64,000 nucleotides of DNA, taken from contig CAZMSH010000012.1 in assembly GCA_964568875.1 (NCBI GenBank), forward strand, positions 1 to 64,000, read 5' to 3'. A program made the translations under genes and the position numbers. Under the pieces are notes generated by a model that made no database searches, was not told the origin of the DNA, and saw only the letters and a program-made list of their open reading frames with translations. This document shows, in pieces, positions 1 to 8,245 of the stretch (its first letter is position 1; each line of letters starts with the position of its first letter). Source of the stretch: SLNP01 sp964568875. Its GTDB lineage: Bacteria > Bacteroidota > Bacteroidia > Bacteroidales > VadinHA17.

Positions 1-10
1 TGGGTTAGAA

Positions 11-29
11 TTGACCCCAGCGGGGTCAA
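11..29. terminator. Short perfect hairpin at the window edge
   Basis: Perfect inverted repeat TTGACCCC-agc-GGGGTCAA with 8-bp arms and a 3-base loop. It lies upstream of moaD. No clear T-run follows on either strand, so it could be the terminator of a gene outside the window, an operator, or part of a dispersed repeat. The sequence alone does not decide between these. Confidence 0.3.
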
Positions 30-107
30 ATATTAATAGCATTCACAGAGCCCCCCTTATCTTTGGCAGTGCCCAGATTCCAGTCTAAGTGATAAGGTAT
101 TTTTTTG

Positions 108-115
108 TAGTTTTG
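108..115 (+). promoter_or_regulatory. Candidate Bacteroidetes -7 box for moaDE
   Basis: TAGTTTTG matches the Bacteroidetes primary-sigma -7 consensus TAnnTTTG and lies 22 bases before the moaD ATG. No good TTTG -33 element is found at the usual 19-21 base spacing, so the call rests on the -7 box and its position. Confidence 0.4.
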
Positions 116-137
116 TATTATTAACAAATTAGAATAT

Positions 138-371
138 ATGGCGATAAAGGTTCTGTTTTTCGGTGTCCTGGCAGAAAGAGCAGGATGCAGTGAGCGGATA
201 TATAATGACATTACGGATACAAATTCTCTTGAGATGAAGGTGGCGGAGGAGATCGAGGGATTAAAGGAGTATAGTTACATTATATCAGTAAACAGGGAAA
301 TGACTCTTGAGAACACCGCTCTGAATGATGGAGATGAGGTTGCATTCCTTCCTCCCTTTGCAGGAGGTTAA
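138..371 (+). CDS. moaD: Molybdopterin synthase sulfur carrier subunit MoaD
   Basis: Small ubiquitin-fold sulfur carrier (77 aa) of molybdopterin synthase. Its C-terminus is thiocarboxylated after adenylation by MoeB and donates sulfur to precursor Z. The sequence ends in PPFAGG, with the Gly-Gly tail required for this chemistry, and the length is normal for MoaD/ThiS proteins. moaE begins 21 bases downstream, which favours MoaD over ThiS. A MoeB/ThiF-type activating enzyme is encoded at 31137-31877, but whether it serves this carrier is unknown. The remaining moa genes are not in the window. Confidence 0.9.
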   Translation: MAIKVLFFGVLAERAGCSERIYNDITDTNSLEMKVAEEIEGLKEYSYIISVNREMTLENTALNDGDEVAFLPPFAGG

Positions 372-392
372 ACTTAAATAACTAATACAATT

Positions 393-821
393 ATGTCGCG
401 GGAAAAGTATGTCGTCGATGGACCGTTAATCGGCAGCTTTATCGGAGAAGTTATCGGAAAATCTGCTGAAGGTGATACCACCGGAGGCATATCAGTTTTT
501 GCCGGCCAGGTCAGGGCCGATATGGTCGAAGGACGTATTGTAAAGGCAATAGAATATTCAACCTATGAGTCTATGCTCAAAGAGGCTGTAGATTCAATAA
601 GGGAGACTGTGCTTCATGCTTTCAGCGATGTAAAGACAGTGACAATTATTCATTCATCCGGAGTGGTTGCGGCAGGAGAGATTTCACTTCTGGTAGTTGT
701 GACAGCAGGTCATCGTGATCAGGCCATGCGAGCCTGTACCCATACAGTGGAAATGGTAAAGGAGAGATTACCGGTCTGGAAGAAAGAGATATTTGAAGAT
801 GAAAGCCACAGGTGGGTGTAG
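393..821 (+). CDS. moaE: Molybdopterin synthase catalytic subunit MoaE
   Basis: Large subunit of molybdopterin synthase (142 aa). The MoaD2-MoaE2 enzyme adds two dithiolene sulfurs to cyclic pyranopterin monophosphate in the cytoplasm. Family signatures visible are the GGISVFAGQVRAD segment near residue 32, IEYSTYESM, and LPVWKKEIF near the C-terminus, which holds the active-site lysine region (WKKE). Length is typical. It follows moaD by 21 bases and is probably co-transcribed with it. The gene ends 9 bases before the convergent S41 protease gene. Confidence 0.93.
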   Translation: MSREKYVVDGPLIGSFIGEVIGKSAEGDTTGGISVFAGQVRADMVEGRIVKAIEYSTYESMLKEAVDSIRETVLHAFSDVKTVTIIHSSGVVAAGEISLLVVVTAGHRDQAMRACTHTVEMVKERLPVWKKEIFEDESHRWV

Positions 822-830
822 GGAATGGGA

Positions 831-2501
831 TCATTTGGTTTCGAACCCCGGGGGACGAAGGATCTGGGCATATCTTTCCCGGTCGTTAAGCAGTTCAATT
901 GCCTTTATAACCGTTGAGTCTTTACGTACAGCGTTTTCAATGGCTCCCTCCTGGTAAAAGTAACGCTCAATTAATTCATCCTCAAGAAGCTGTGATATTT
1001 CCGGTCTGAAATGGTCAAGGTCCTTTTCAAGATCTATGGCAAGTTTTGTCTGAAGCTGTCTAAACTGCTCTTCGTATAGATCGTAGTATTTTTCTCGTTT
1101 TGCAGTAGCAATGAGGTTTTCGAGTCCTTCAGCAGTAGCTGTTTTGTAAGAGAACTCCCTGCCCTGTACAAATTCTTTGAAACTTTCATATACCTTATCA
1201 TCGATGATGATCTGTCCGGGCGATACAATATCCCGATTACTGTAGTAGAATTGTGTTCCAAAATCGAAGATATGATTATAGACATATAGTTCGGTTGCCA
1301 CCTGACTCAGCATCGGGGGGACTACCTCAATGTCAGGCATTATACCTCCGCCGTCTTTCACTATTCTGCCATTACGGGTCTGGAATTCCGATATAAGTGA
1401 GTCGGGAATAAATCCGACGCTGCCATCTTCGTGCCGGTGTGTGAAATCAAGGGCCTGGATGCATCTACCGCTGGGAATGTAATATTTAGCCGTGGTTACT
1501 TTAAGCTGTGCATTATAACTAAGAGGTCTTGTAATCTGTACCAGTCCTTTCCCAAAACTTCGCTGGCCCATTACGACCCCCCTGTCGAGGTCTTGTATTG
1601 CACCTGCCACAATCTCTGCTGCTGAAGCTGATGATCTGCTTATCAGAACAACCAGGGGAATTGTCTCGTCCAGTGCCTGGCGGGTTGTTTTATAGGTGGC
1701 ATCGAATTGCTTCACCTTACCTTTTGTAGATACCACTTCGTTACCGGGACCGATAAATATATTTACAATATCAGCGGCTTCGTTCATTAACCCTCCCGGA
1801 TTGCCCCTGAGGTCCAGTATGATCTGTCTGGGATTGTGCTTTTCCTTCATTGAAAGAAAAGCGTTCCTTACATCCTGCGAACAGTTCTGAGTAAAGTTTG
1901 TAAATCTTATATACGCGGTATTTTCGTCCAGCATCCCATACCAGGGTAAAGGGCTGACTGATACCCGTTCCCTTTTGATGCTTATTACCTGTTCTTCTCC
2001 TGATCTTTCTATTGTAACATTGATTACAGAGCCCGGATCACCTTTAAGGTTATCACTTACCTTGTCGACAGACAAACCCTTAAGAGATCTGTCGTCAACC
2101 TTTTTCAGAATATCACCTGGTTTAATACCTGAAATATCAGCGGGAAATCCTTTGTATACCTGTGTTATTACCGCATAGTCTCCCGATCTCCTCACTATGG
2201 CACCGATACCCCCGTATTTTCCTGTTGTCATGAATGCTATTTCGTCAATCTGGTCTTCAGGATAATATGTCGTGTACGGATCCATTGTGGAAAGCATTCC
2301 TGTGATAGCTGCCTTCACTGACACATCCGGATCAATCTCGTCGACATAAAAACTATTGAGTTCCCTGAAGAGAGAGAAGAAGATATCAAGATTCTTTGCA
2401 ATCCTGAAATCTCTTCCCTGATCCTGGGGAAGGAAACCTGTGACCAGCAATGTAGCTATGGTAACAAGCATTATTGCCGTATAGCGGGCTCTCTTTTTCA
2501 T
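831..2501 (-). CDS. S41 family C-terminal processing peptidase
   Basis: Envelope serine protease of the tail-specific/CtpA type (556 aa). An N-terminal hydrophobic segment (about residues 7-24, after a KKRAR start) acts as signal or anchor. A PDZ domain follows around residues 95-180 (GGIGAIVRRSG through GIKPGDILKKVDD). The S41 core carries the catalytic serine in SRSSASAAEIVAG and the lysine in QRSFGKGLVQ. The C-terminal part (about 400-556) is helical and charged, as in Bacteroidetes homologues. It is the last gene of a minus-strand run with rnpA, hemD and DUF4271. It likely trims or degrades periplasmic proteins; the substrate is unknown. Confidence 0.93.
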   Translation of the reverse strand: MKKRARYTAIMLVTIATLLVTGFLPQDQGRDFRIAKNLDIFFSLFRELNSFYVDEIDPDVSVKAAITGMLSTMDPYTTYYPEDQIDEIAFMTTGKYGGIGAIVRRSGDYAVITQVYKGFPADISGIKPGDILKKVDDRSLKGLSVDKVSDNLKGDPGSVINVTIERSGEEQVISIKRERVSVSPLPWYGMLDENTAYIRFTNFTQNCSQDVRNAFLSMKEKHNPRQIILDLRGNPGGLMNEAADIVNIFIGPGNEVVSTKGKVKQFDATYKTTRQALDETIPLVVLISRSSASAAEIVAGAIQDLDRGVVMGQRSFGKGLVQITRPLSYNAQLKVTTAKYYIPSGRCIQALDFTHRHEDGSVGFIPDSLISEFQTRNGRIVKDGGGIMPDIEVVPPMLSQVATELYVYNHIFDFGTQFYYSNRDIVSPGQIIIDDKVYESFKEFVQGREFSYKTATAEGLENLIATAKREKYYDLYEEQFRQLQTKLAIDLEKDLDHFRPEISQLLEDELIERYFYQEGAIENAVRKDSTVIKAIELLNDRERYAQILRPPGFETK

Positions 2502-2588
2502 AAATGAGTGCGTATTGGATTAAATGATTCTGCGAAAATACGATTATCGTTCAGAATGCAGACATTGAGTCAATGTTTTAAATGAACT

Positions 2589-2987
2589 TTAACACCCTTT
2601 GCTGCCGTCCTGCACTTTTAAGATGAGTTTATTAAATGCAGTTAAAATGCCTTTCTCAATAGTTGAATAGTCTTTGATCTCCCTTTCAGTATACTGAATG
2701 ATAATCAGAATCTTGCAATTATTGTTCTCAAGGCTGCAATAAAAATCCTCTTTGTTTCTGCGATAAGCTTCTCTTATTCTGCGTTTAAGGAGATTTCTGG
2801 TGACAGCTTTTCTGAAATGGCGACCGGGAACCACGGGCATCATCTGAGCAGGGAAAGGCAGCATCTCATCTGTCTCTTTCCACAAAACACGGAATGGATA
2901 ACTGAAAAAGGAATCACCCTTACTGAAGAGTTCCGCAATGCTTTTGCGGCTGCATAGTCGCTCGGTTTTTCTGAATCGCGGGGACAT
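2589..2987 (-). CDS. rnpA: Ribonuclease P protein component
   Basis: Basic protein cofactor of RNase P (132 aa), which binds the catalytic RNA and helps process tRNA 5' leaders. The start MSPRFRKTERLCSRKSI and the RNR-type motif KAVTRNLLKRRIREAYR (about residues 60-76) are diagnostic. In many Bacteroidetes rnpA is followed by yidD and an S41 protease. Here the protease follows directly and yidD lies at 38178. The upstream region carries a 60-bp tandem repeat, so the gene may have an unusual leader if it is transcribed from hemD. Confidence 0.93.
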   Translation of the reverse strand: MSPRFRKTERLCSRKSIAELFSKGDSFFSYPFRVLWKETDEMLPFPAQMMPVVPGRHFRKAVTRNLLKRRIREAYRRNKEDFYCSLENNNCKILIIIQYTEREIKDYSTIEKGILTAFNKLILKVQDGSKGC

Positions 2988-3060
2988 TTTCCAGGGTTAG
3001 GTTTCTGGTTTTACCTTCGCCTTTCAGGCTCCGGTGAGCTCGCCTTCGGCTGGGTACTCC

Positions 3061-3170
3061 CATTCGGTCGTGAGCTTGCCCGGCTATTGCCGGTCTTGGT
3101 TCCGTCCACCGTTTTGCTCCCAATCGGTCGCGAGCTCGCCCGGCTCCCGCCGGTCTCGGTTCCGTTCACC
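3061..3170. repeat. 60-bp tandem repeat with conserved hairpins between hemD and rnpA
   Basis: The 50-base blocks 3061-3110 and 3121-3170 differ at about 8 positions and are spaced exactly 60 bases apart. A weaker third copy may lie at 3001-3060. On the minus strand each copy can form a hairpin CCGGC-N4-GCCGG. The stem is identical in both copies while the loop differs (GGGA against AATA). The first minus-strand copy contains the hemD stop codon (3166-3168). The block is richer in G+C than its surroundings. It could be a structured RNA in the hemD-rnpA transcript or a mobile palindromic repeat. Confidence 0.6.
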
Positions 3171-3948
3171 TGTTATTGTTCTTTCCGAATTCTTTCAGGA
3201 AGTTATCAAGTGCCATGGTCATTGACGGGGCTTCGGGATTGGGAGCCTGAATGTCGAGTCTGAGACCCTCCTTAACAACAGCTTCAGCCGTAGTGGGTCC
3301 GAAAGCTCCTATCTTGATATCTCCCTGTTTGAAGTCCGGGAAATTTTCGCGAAGCGATTTGATGCCGGAAGGACTGTAAAACACCAGGATATCATAGTCA
3401 AAGTCTGAAAGGCAAGAAAAATCACTGCTTATGGTACGGTACATGATGCCCACCGAGAACTTTACCTTGTTCTTTTTCAGTAATTCAGGGATCTCAGCTT
3501 TATGAGGGTCGGAGAGAGGGACGAAGAAATTCTCATCCTTATGTTTCATAATCACATCTATCAGATCCTGAAACAGAGATTTGCCATGGAATATCTTTCT
3601 TTTCCTGTAAACAATGTACTTCTGCAGGTAGAAAGCTACGTTTTCGGTTATGCAAAAATACTTCATGGTGTCGGGCACCACATAGCGAAGTTCACTGCAT
3701 ATTCTGAAATAATGGTCAATTGCTGTTTTGCATGTGAATATTACAGCAGTAAAATCATTTAAATTGATTTTTTGTTGTCTGAAGTCCTTAGCACCTATTC
3801 CCTCAACCTGAATAAACGGCTTGAAATCGATTTTCAGGTTATACTTCCTGGCCAGCTCATAATAGGGGGACTTCGGGTTTGTGGGCTCAGGCTGGGATAC
3901 TAATACCTTTTTAATCTTCAAGAGAAAAAGATTTAATTCGACCTTCAT
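3166..3948 (-). CDS. hemD: Uroporphyrinogen-III synthase (HemD family)
   Basis: Predicted cyclase of tetrapyrrole synthesis (260 aa) that closes hydroxymethylbilane to uroporphyrinogen III. HemD is poorly conserved. The supporting segments are KKVLVSQPEP near the start, FTAVIFTCKTAIDHYF (around 65-80), DYDILVFYSPSGIKSL and IGAFGPTTAEAVVKEGL (around 200-225), which fit the two-domain alternating fold. Genomic position between DUF4271 and rnpA is the usual Bacteroidetes arrangement. The last codons and stop lie inside the 60-bp repeat, so the C-terminus may have been shaped by repeat insertion. Confidence 0.85.
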   Translation of the reverse strand: MKVELNLFLLKIKKVLVSQPEPTNPKSPYYELARKYNLKIDFKPFIQVEGIGAKDFRQQKINLNDFTAVIFTCKTAIDHYFRICSELRYVVPDTMKYFCITENVAFYLQKYIVYRKRKIFHGKSLFQDLIDVIMKHKDENFFVPLSDPHKAEIPELLKKNKVKFSVGIMYRTISSDFSCLSDFDYDILVFYSPSGIKSLRENFPDFKQGDIKIGAFGPTTAEAVVKEGLRLDIQAPNPEAPSMTMALDNFLKEFGKNNNR

Positions 3949-3968
3949 TTACCTTCTGGTGAATTCTG

Positions 3969-4745
3969 TCAGCCGGCGATCAGCTTAAAAAGCAGGGCGA
4001 GTGGCAGAATTTCCAGCGCACAAAGGTATAAAATGAAATAGAATATCGGAAGCCTGTTCTTAAGAAAAATGGCTAATAGGCTGATAATCCGTATTATATA
4101 GATAAAAAATATTATTGTTATACCGGTTTTTAAAAGAATTTCCACCGGTGGATCATAGAGCAGGCTGATTGTTATATTGACTGGAAATATTGCCAGTCCC
4201 ATACTTCTGTATCCGACATAGATTTTATGCAGATACTCCATAAAAGCCGGCATGGAATTACTTATTAAACCTGTAATTACCGTAATTATGTGGCGGATCG
4301 TAACAAACACGATAAATGAAAGCAGTATTATTCCCCAGCGTTGCCATCCGTCATACATGAAAGGAAACAGATCACCGTAGAGCAGAGTAATGAAGTAGAT
4401 AAAAACCGAAAGATTGATAAATGAGACAAGGTTTGCAATTGTTGCCTGCCAGCTGAAAATTCCCTGGGAGTCGGTGGCCTGGTATGCTGAGGTTCTGAAT
4501 GTAAACGATCTTACTATTTCAGTAAACTGATATCTTGAGAATGTAGCTACAACTGCATATACAATCAGTGCAATAACAAAAACAGTTGTAATCCAGTCTG
4601 CCTGAAAAAGGTTTTCAGCAAATGGAATGCCCTCACCGACTGGTTCTGCTGTTGTATAAACTATGTTTTGTACGACACTATCCTGAGTTTGAATCTCAGT
4701 AATCGCACCTGTGGTATCGACAAGTGTCTGTTCCGGCTGATCCAT
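3969..4745 (-). CDS. DUF4271 family integral membrane protein
   Basis: Integral membrane protein of unknown function (258 aa). A hydrophilic N-terminus of about 50 residues is followed by several hydrophobic segments, among them WITTVFVIALIVYAVVATF, WGIILLSFIVFVTIRHIITV, ILLKTGITIIFFIYIIRII and IFYFILYLCALEILPLALLF. The family is restricted mainly to Bacteroidetes and typically sits beside hemD, as it does here with a 20-base gap. The operon position suggests co-expression with haem synthesis and rnpA, but no reaction can be assigned. Confidence 0.85.
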   Translation of the reverse strand: MDQPEQTLVDTTGAITEIQTQDSVVQNIVYTTAEPVGEGIPFAENLFQADWITTVFVIALIVYAVVATFSRYQFTEIVRSFTFRTSAYQATDSQGIFSWQATIANLVSFINLSVFIYFITLLYGDLFPFMYDGWQRWGIILLSFIVFVTIRHIITVITGLISNSMPAFMEYLHKIYVGYRSMGLAIFPVNITISLLYDPPVEILLKTGITIIFFIYIIRIISLLAIFLKNRLPIFYFILYLCALEILPLALLFKLIAG

Positions 4746-4767
4746 TCAGACGATTATTAAAACAGGA

Positions 4768-5640
4768 CTAGAAGTAAGCAGATTCTTCTCCGGTCACCTC
4801 AGTAAGAATATTGTTCGCCAGGCGGCTTGCCCCGAGTCTGAAGAGGTCTGTTGTGAGCCACTCCGGGCTCAGAGCTTCACGCACTATATTGTAATATACC
4901 TTTGCATCTTCTACAGTAACTATGCCACCGGCTGGTTTAAGGCCAACCCTTATACCGGTTTCGCGATAGAAAGTGTTAATAGCCAGGCACATTACCCAGA
5001 CAGCTTCCGGTGTGGCAGAAATGGCTGATTTACCGGTCGATGTTTTGATGAAGTCGGCACCTGCATCCATTGCTATCATAGAAGCAGTATAGATATTTTC
5101 AGGCGTAGCAAGTAATCCTGTTTCAATTATCACCTTGAGAGTGGCCTTGCTCGCAGCATCCCTTAATTCTCTGATACTGTCTGCCACCTGGTCAAATTTC
5201 TTTTCGGCAAACAGACCTACAGGCATCACAATGTCAACCTCATCGGCTCCTTTTTCAACTGCCATAGTGGTTTCAATTATCTTCACCTCACGAAACGTCT
5301 GTGCCGACGGGAAGGCTGCTGAAACCACCGCGGTTTTCACTCCGGTACCCTTAAGGATATCACTGACCGGTCCTGCAAAATTGGGCCATACACATACTGC
5401 TGCCACGTCGGGCATATCGGGGAATGATCGTCTGAAATTGCGAACCTTTGTGGCCAGGGCGGAAACATTTAGTTTGTTGTCGTTGCTGTTGAGAGAGGTC
5501 AGGTCGAGGTGAGAGAAGAGTTTCCGTACAGTCTCAATGTCTTTATCTGCTTTAGCCTCTGCCACAGCTCCTGCAACACCCTTTCCAATTCCTTTGAAAG
5601 ATTGATTATTGTGAATCAGCTTCTCGTATAACTTGGTCAT
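4768..5640 (-). CDS. deoC: Deoxyribose-phosphate aldolase
   Basis: Class I aldolase (290 aa) that cleaves 2-deoxyribose 5-phosphate to glyceraldehyde 3-phosphate and acetaldehyde in deoxynucleoside catabolism. Signature segments are GADEVDIVMPVG (around 135) and GADFIKTSTGKSA (around 197), whose lysine forms the Schiff base, followed by GLKPAGGI with the second active-site lysine. At 290 residues it resembles the longer DeoC group. It is followed 22 bases later by the DUF4271 gene; a metabolic link to that gene is not evident. Confidence 0.94.
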   Translation of the reverse strand: MTKLYEKLIHNNQSFKGIGKGVAGAVAEAKADKDIETVRKLFSHLDLTSLNSNDNKLNVSALATKVRNFRRSFPDMPDVAAVCVWPNFAGPVSDILKGTGVKTAVVSAAFPSAQTFREVKIIETTMAVEKGADEVDIVMPVGLFAEKKFDQVADSIRELRDAASKATLKVIIETGLLATPENIYTASMIAMDAGADFIKTSTGKSAISATPEAVWVMCLAINTFYRETGIRVGLKPAGGIVTVEDAKVYYNIVREALSPEWLTTDLFRLGASRLANNILTEVTGEESAYF

Positions 5641-5718
5641 TATAAGCCCTCTTAGATTAAAAAAATAGCAAAATTTCAGATAGTATTACGGGCCTCAATA
5701 TACTGTTTTTTTGAATTA

Positions 5719-7110
5719 TCAACCCTTTTTATTACTGTTTATTCCTGCCGGTGTTCGTGCCAGCGAGGCAAAGACACCCAAAATACAGAGTACGGCAAAG
5801 ATCACCAGTCCGGTCTTCATTGACATAAGGAATGCAGGATAGTTAAGGGGGTTAATAATTTCATCTCCAAGGAACAGGGCAAACAACAGCATCGAAATCC
5901 CCATAGACATCATCTGTCCGGTCATGCGCATGGTGCCAACTATTCCCGAGGCCAGTCCCAGGTTCTGTTTCTCCACCGAACTCATTATCGCATTGGTGTT
6001 GGGGGAGGAAAAGAATGCAAAGCCGGTGCCCATCATAATAAGCAGGCCTATTATGCGGGGAACCGGGGTTTCTGAGGTTATGAAACACATCAGGATTATG
6101 CCGGCGGCAGTAAGTGCCATACCGGCGGAGGCAATAACACCGGGATTTTTCCTGTCTGAAAGCTTTCCGGCAAGAGGAGATAGAAGGGCCATTGTCAGGG
6201 GTTGGGAGATCATTACCATACCTGCCTGACCGGGGTCGATGCCTTTCAGATACTGAAGGTAAAGGCTCATGAAAAAACCGATAGCGCTGGTTGAGGAGTA
6301 GTGTATGAAAGCAGCGAGGCTCGACCATGCAAATACCCTGTTACCTGTAATTATGCGCAGAGGAAGTACAGGATTTTCCGTTCTTCGCTCAAAAGACAGG
6401 AATAATACAAAGAGCGCGATACCTGTTATAATAAAAACAAAGCCCCTGGTTCCCGGCAATTCAGAAAAACCATACATCATCAGCAGCAGCGAGACTCCAT
6501 ATATCAGTGAGCCCTTCCAGTCGAACCTGCCTTCACGTTCACCTGCCCATTCGCCTTTCATCTTTGTCGCAATTAAGAGCAGTGATGCGATTCCTACGGG
6601 AACCAGGAAGAGGAAGATGCTTCGCCAGCCCATCCACCGGGTAAGTAAACCGCCCAGGAATGGACCGCTCGAAAGTCCCACATATACCGCGGTGACATTG
6701 ATGCCCATCGCCCGGCCTCGTTCGCCCGGAGGGAAGACGGAGGTTATTATTGCGAGGCTGGTGCCGAAGATCATGGCGCTTGAGATGCCCTGTATGATGC
6801 GAAGTGCGATGAAAGTACCAAAGCTGCGTGCAAATAGCACCATAAACGACGATAGTGAAAATAGTAATATGCCGTTGAAGAAGATCTTCTTTCTTCCCAC
6901 AATGTCGGCAAGCCTGCCGAATGGAAGAAGAAACATTGCCGTGGAGAGGATATAGACACTTACCACCCAGTTCAGGTTGATGGCACTGACATTGAATTCG
7001 CTGCCTATGGAAGGAAGGGCAAGATTCGTAGCTGCACCAAGGAACGGAGTAAGAAATGCTGCAAATGTGGCAACAACAAGCACCGATCTTTTTAGCTCAT
7101 TCTCCGTCAT
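5719..7110 (-). CDS. MFS transporter, DHA2-like multidrug efflux type
   Basis: Major facilitator superfamily permease (463 aa), probably a proton-driven exporter. The motif LNWVVSVYILSTAMFLLPFGRLADIVGRKKIFF (residues 44-76) includes the conserved loop 2-3 sequence GRLADIVGRKK. GPFLGGLLTRWMGWRSIFL is the motif C region of antiporters. Length and the number of hydrophobic segments suggest 14 helices as in the DHA2 group. Its start overlaps the stop of dtd by four bases (ATGA), so the two are translationally coupled. The substrate cannot be inferred. Confidence 0.88.
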   Translation of the reverse strand: MTENELKRSVLVVATFAAFLTPFLGAATNLALPSIGSEFNVSAINLNWVVSVYILSTAMFLLPFGRLADIVGRKKIFFNGILLFSLSSFMVLFARSFGTFIALRIIQGISSAMIFGTSLAIITSVFPPGERGRAMGINVTAVYVGLSSGPFLGGLLTRWMGWRSIFLFLVPVGIASLLLIATKMKGEWAGEREGRFDWKGSLIYGVSLLLMMYGFSELPGTRGFVFIITGIALFVLFLSFERRTENPVLPLRIITGNRVFAWSSLAAFIHYSSTSAIGFFMSLYLQYLKGIDPGQAGMVMISQPLTMALLSPLAGKLSDRKNPGVIASAGMALTAAGIILMCFITSETPVPRIIGLLIMMGTGFAFFSSPNTNAIMSSVEKQNLGLASGIVGTMRMTGQMMSMGISMLLFALFLGDEIINPLNYPAFLMSMKTGLVIFAVLCILGVFASLARTPAGINSNKKG

Positions 7111-7559
7111 TCCCTGTTTCTGCTGTCTATTATTATGGTTACCGGACCGTCATTGACGAGTGAAACCGCCATCTCGGCACCAAACTCACCTGTCTCTGTT
7201 TTGCCCGGCAGCAGCGCTTCAAGCAACGCCACGAACCTGTTATACAGTGGTATGGCAATTTCCGGAACGGCAGCATCTATGTATGAAGGACGGTTGCCCT
7301 TCTTCGTTCTTGCATGAAGGGTAAACTGGCTTACTACAAGTATCTGGCCTGATATGTCGGTTATGGCAAGATTCATTACCCCGTCGCTATCATCAAAGAT
7401 CCTCAGGCGTGTGATTTTGCCGGCAATCCATTCAAGGTCCTCTTCTTTATCGTCAGTGATGAATCCGGCAAGAACAAGCAAGCCTTTGCCGACAGAAGCC
7501 TTAACTTCTCCGTTAATTGTCACTGAAGATTCCGATACACGTTGGATAACTACTCTCAT
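7107..7559 (-). CDS. dtd: D-aminoacyl-tRNA deacylase
   Basis: Homodimeric proofreading enzyme (150 aa) that hydrolyses D-amino acids, and glycine mischarged on tRNA-Ala, from tRNA. The N-terminus MRVVIQRVSESSVTINGE and the two active-site motifs SQFTLHARTKKGNRPS and NDGPVTIII (cis Gly-Pro) are present and intact. Length is typical. The stop overlaps the downstream MFS start. A divergent promoter region with mntP lies just upstream. Confidence 0.96.
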   Translation of the reverse strand: MRVVIQRVSESSVTINGEVKASVGKGLLVLAGFITDDKEEDLEWIAGKITRLRIFDDSDGVMNLAITDISGQILVVSQFTLHARTKKGNRPSYIDAAVPEIAIPLYNRFVALLEALLPGKTETGEFGAEMAVSLVNDGPVTIIIDSRNRE

Positions 7560-7587
7560 TTTTCCGGATCAGGGGTGGTAAAAATAA

Positions 7588-7595
7588 CAAAATTA
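7588..7595 (-). promoter_or_regulatory. -7 box for dtd-MFS operon
   Basis: Plus-strand CAAAATTA reads TAATTTTG on the minus strand, matching TAnnTTTG. It lies 29 bases upstream of the dtd start. A weak GTTG -33 candidate is at 7614-7617 with an 18-base spacer. It sits back to back with the mntP box at 7598-7605. Confidence 0.5.
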
Positions 7596-7597
7596 AA

Positions 7598-7605
7598 TAT
7601 TTTTG
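7598..7605 (+). promoter_or_regulatory. -7 box for mntP
   Basis: TATTTTTG matches TAnnTTTG and ends 15 bases before the ATG at 7621. This implies a leader of only about 10 bases and leaves no room for a yybP-ykoY type manganese riboswitch, which often precedes mntP in other bacteria. No clear -33 element is visible. Confidence 0.5.
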
Positions 7606-7620
7606 CTGCCTCTCAACATT

Positions 7621-8181
7621 ATGCTGATGGATATAATAACCCTTTTAGCTATTGCGCTGGGATTATCATTTGATACTTTTGCAGTCTCCCTAACCTGCGG
7701 GGTTGTCGACGACCGGATACTATTCCGCATGGCCTTGAAAGTGGCCATCATCATGGCATTTTTTCAGGGGGCTTTTACTGTGGCAGGATTTTTTGCCGGC
7801 TCGGTAATCAGTGATGGTGTAAATTCAGTTGATCACTGGATAGCTCTTGTGCTGCTATGCTTCCTGGGTGGCAGAATGATAATTAACGGACTGAGAGTAA
7901 AAGAAAAAGAGCTAAGCAGCGATATCACCTCACTGCCCAGCATCATTACTATGGCTATAGGAACAAGTATAGATGCCCTGGCTGTAGGAGTCAGCTTTGC
8001 CCTTCTCTCAATAAACATCTGGCTTTCAAGCCTGCTAATTGCTGCCATCACGTTTATTGCCTCAATGATTGCAATACGAATCGGCAAGTCAGCAGGTAAA
8101 CGCCTGGGTCCCAGGGTGGAAATCATGGGAGGAATCATTCTTATCGCAATCGGAGTAAGGATACTTATTGAACATCTTTAG
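7621..8181 (+). CDS. mntP: Putative manganese efflux pump MntP
   Basis: Six-helix inner-membrane Mn(II) exporter, 186 aa from the ATG at 7621. An upstream TTG at 7603 is in frame but lies within the -7 box, so the ATG (or the ATG at 7627) is preferred. The two inverted repeats each carry a conserved acidic helix: LGLSFDTFAVSLTCG near the N-terminus and MAIGTSIDALAVGVSFALL around residue 115. The C-terminal helix IMGGIILIAIGVRILIEHL is typical. Manganese is the family substrate; this gene has no metal-sensing leader that can be seen. Confidence 0.93.
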   Translation: MLMDIITLLAIALGLSFDTFAVSLTCGVVDDRILFRMALKVAIIMAFFQGAFTVAGFFAGSVISDGVNSVDHWIALVLLCFLGGRMIINGLRVKEKELSSDITSLPSIITMAIGTSIDALAVGVSFALLSINIWLSSLLIAAITFIASMIAIRIGKSAGKRLGPRVEIMGGIILIAIGVRILIEHL

Positions 8182-8219
8182 GTATCAGGTGGTATATGGC
8201 GGCATGCACCCAATCATTA

Positions 8220-8238
8220 CCTCCCGGCCTCAGGGAGG
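8220..8238. terminator. Hairpin between mntP and the convergent PHP gene
   Basis: CCTCCC-N7-GGGAGG inverted repeat with 6-bp G+C arms, 39 bases after the mntP stop. It could terminate mntP or the convergent histidinol-phosphatase gene, but no T-run adjoins it on either strand. Confidence 0.4.
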
Positions 8239-8245
8239 AACTCAT

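Noticed and set aside
11..29. Phage or integron attachment site at the window edge
   Set aside because: Only a short dyad is present. No integrase, tRNA or second copy is seen.
2920..3123. Open frame of 67 codons on the minus strand through the 60-bp repeat into rnpA
   Set aside because: It overlaps rnpA in another frame, is rich in Arg and Pro from the G+C-rich repeat, and has no ribosome binding site. It is an artefact of the repeat composition.
5861..6955. Long open frames opposite or within the MFS gene (155, 101 and 216 codons)
   Set aside because: They lie wholly inside a well-supported transporter gene, have no recognisable domains, and reflect codon bias in the overlapping frames.
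7561..7620. Possible yybP-ykoY manganese riboswitch before mntP
   Set aside because: The -7 box leaves a leader of about 10 bases, too short for any riboswitch, and no such structure is visible.
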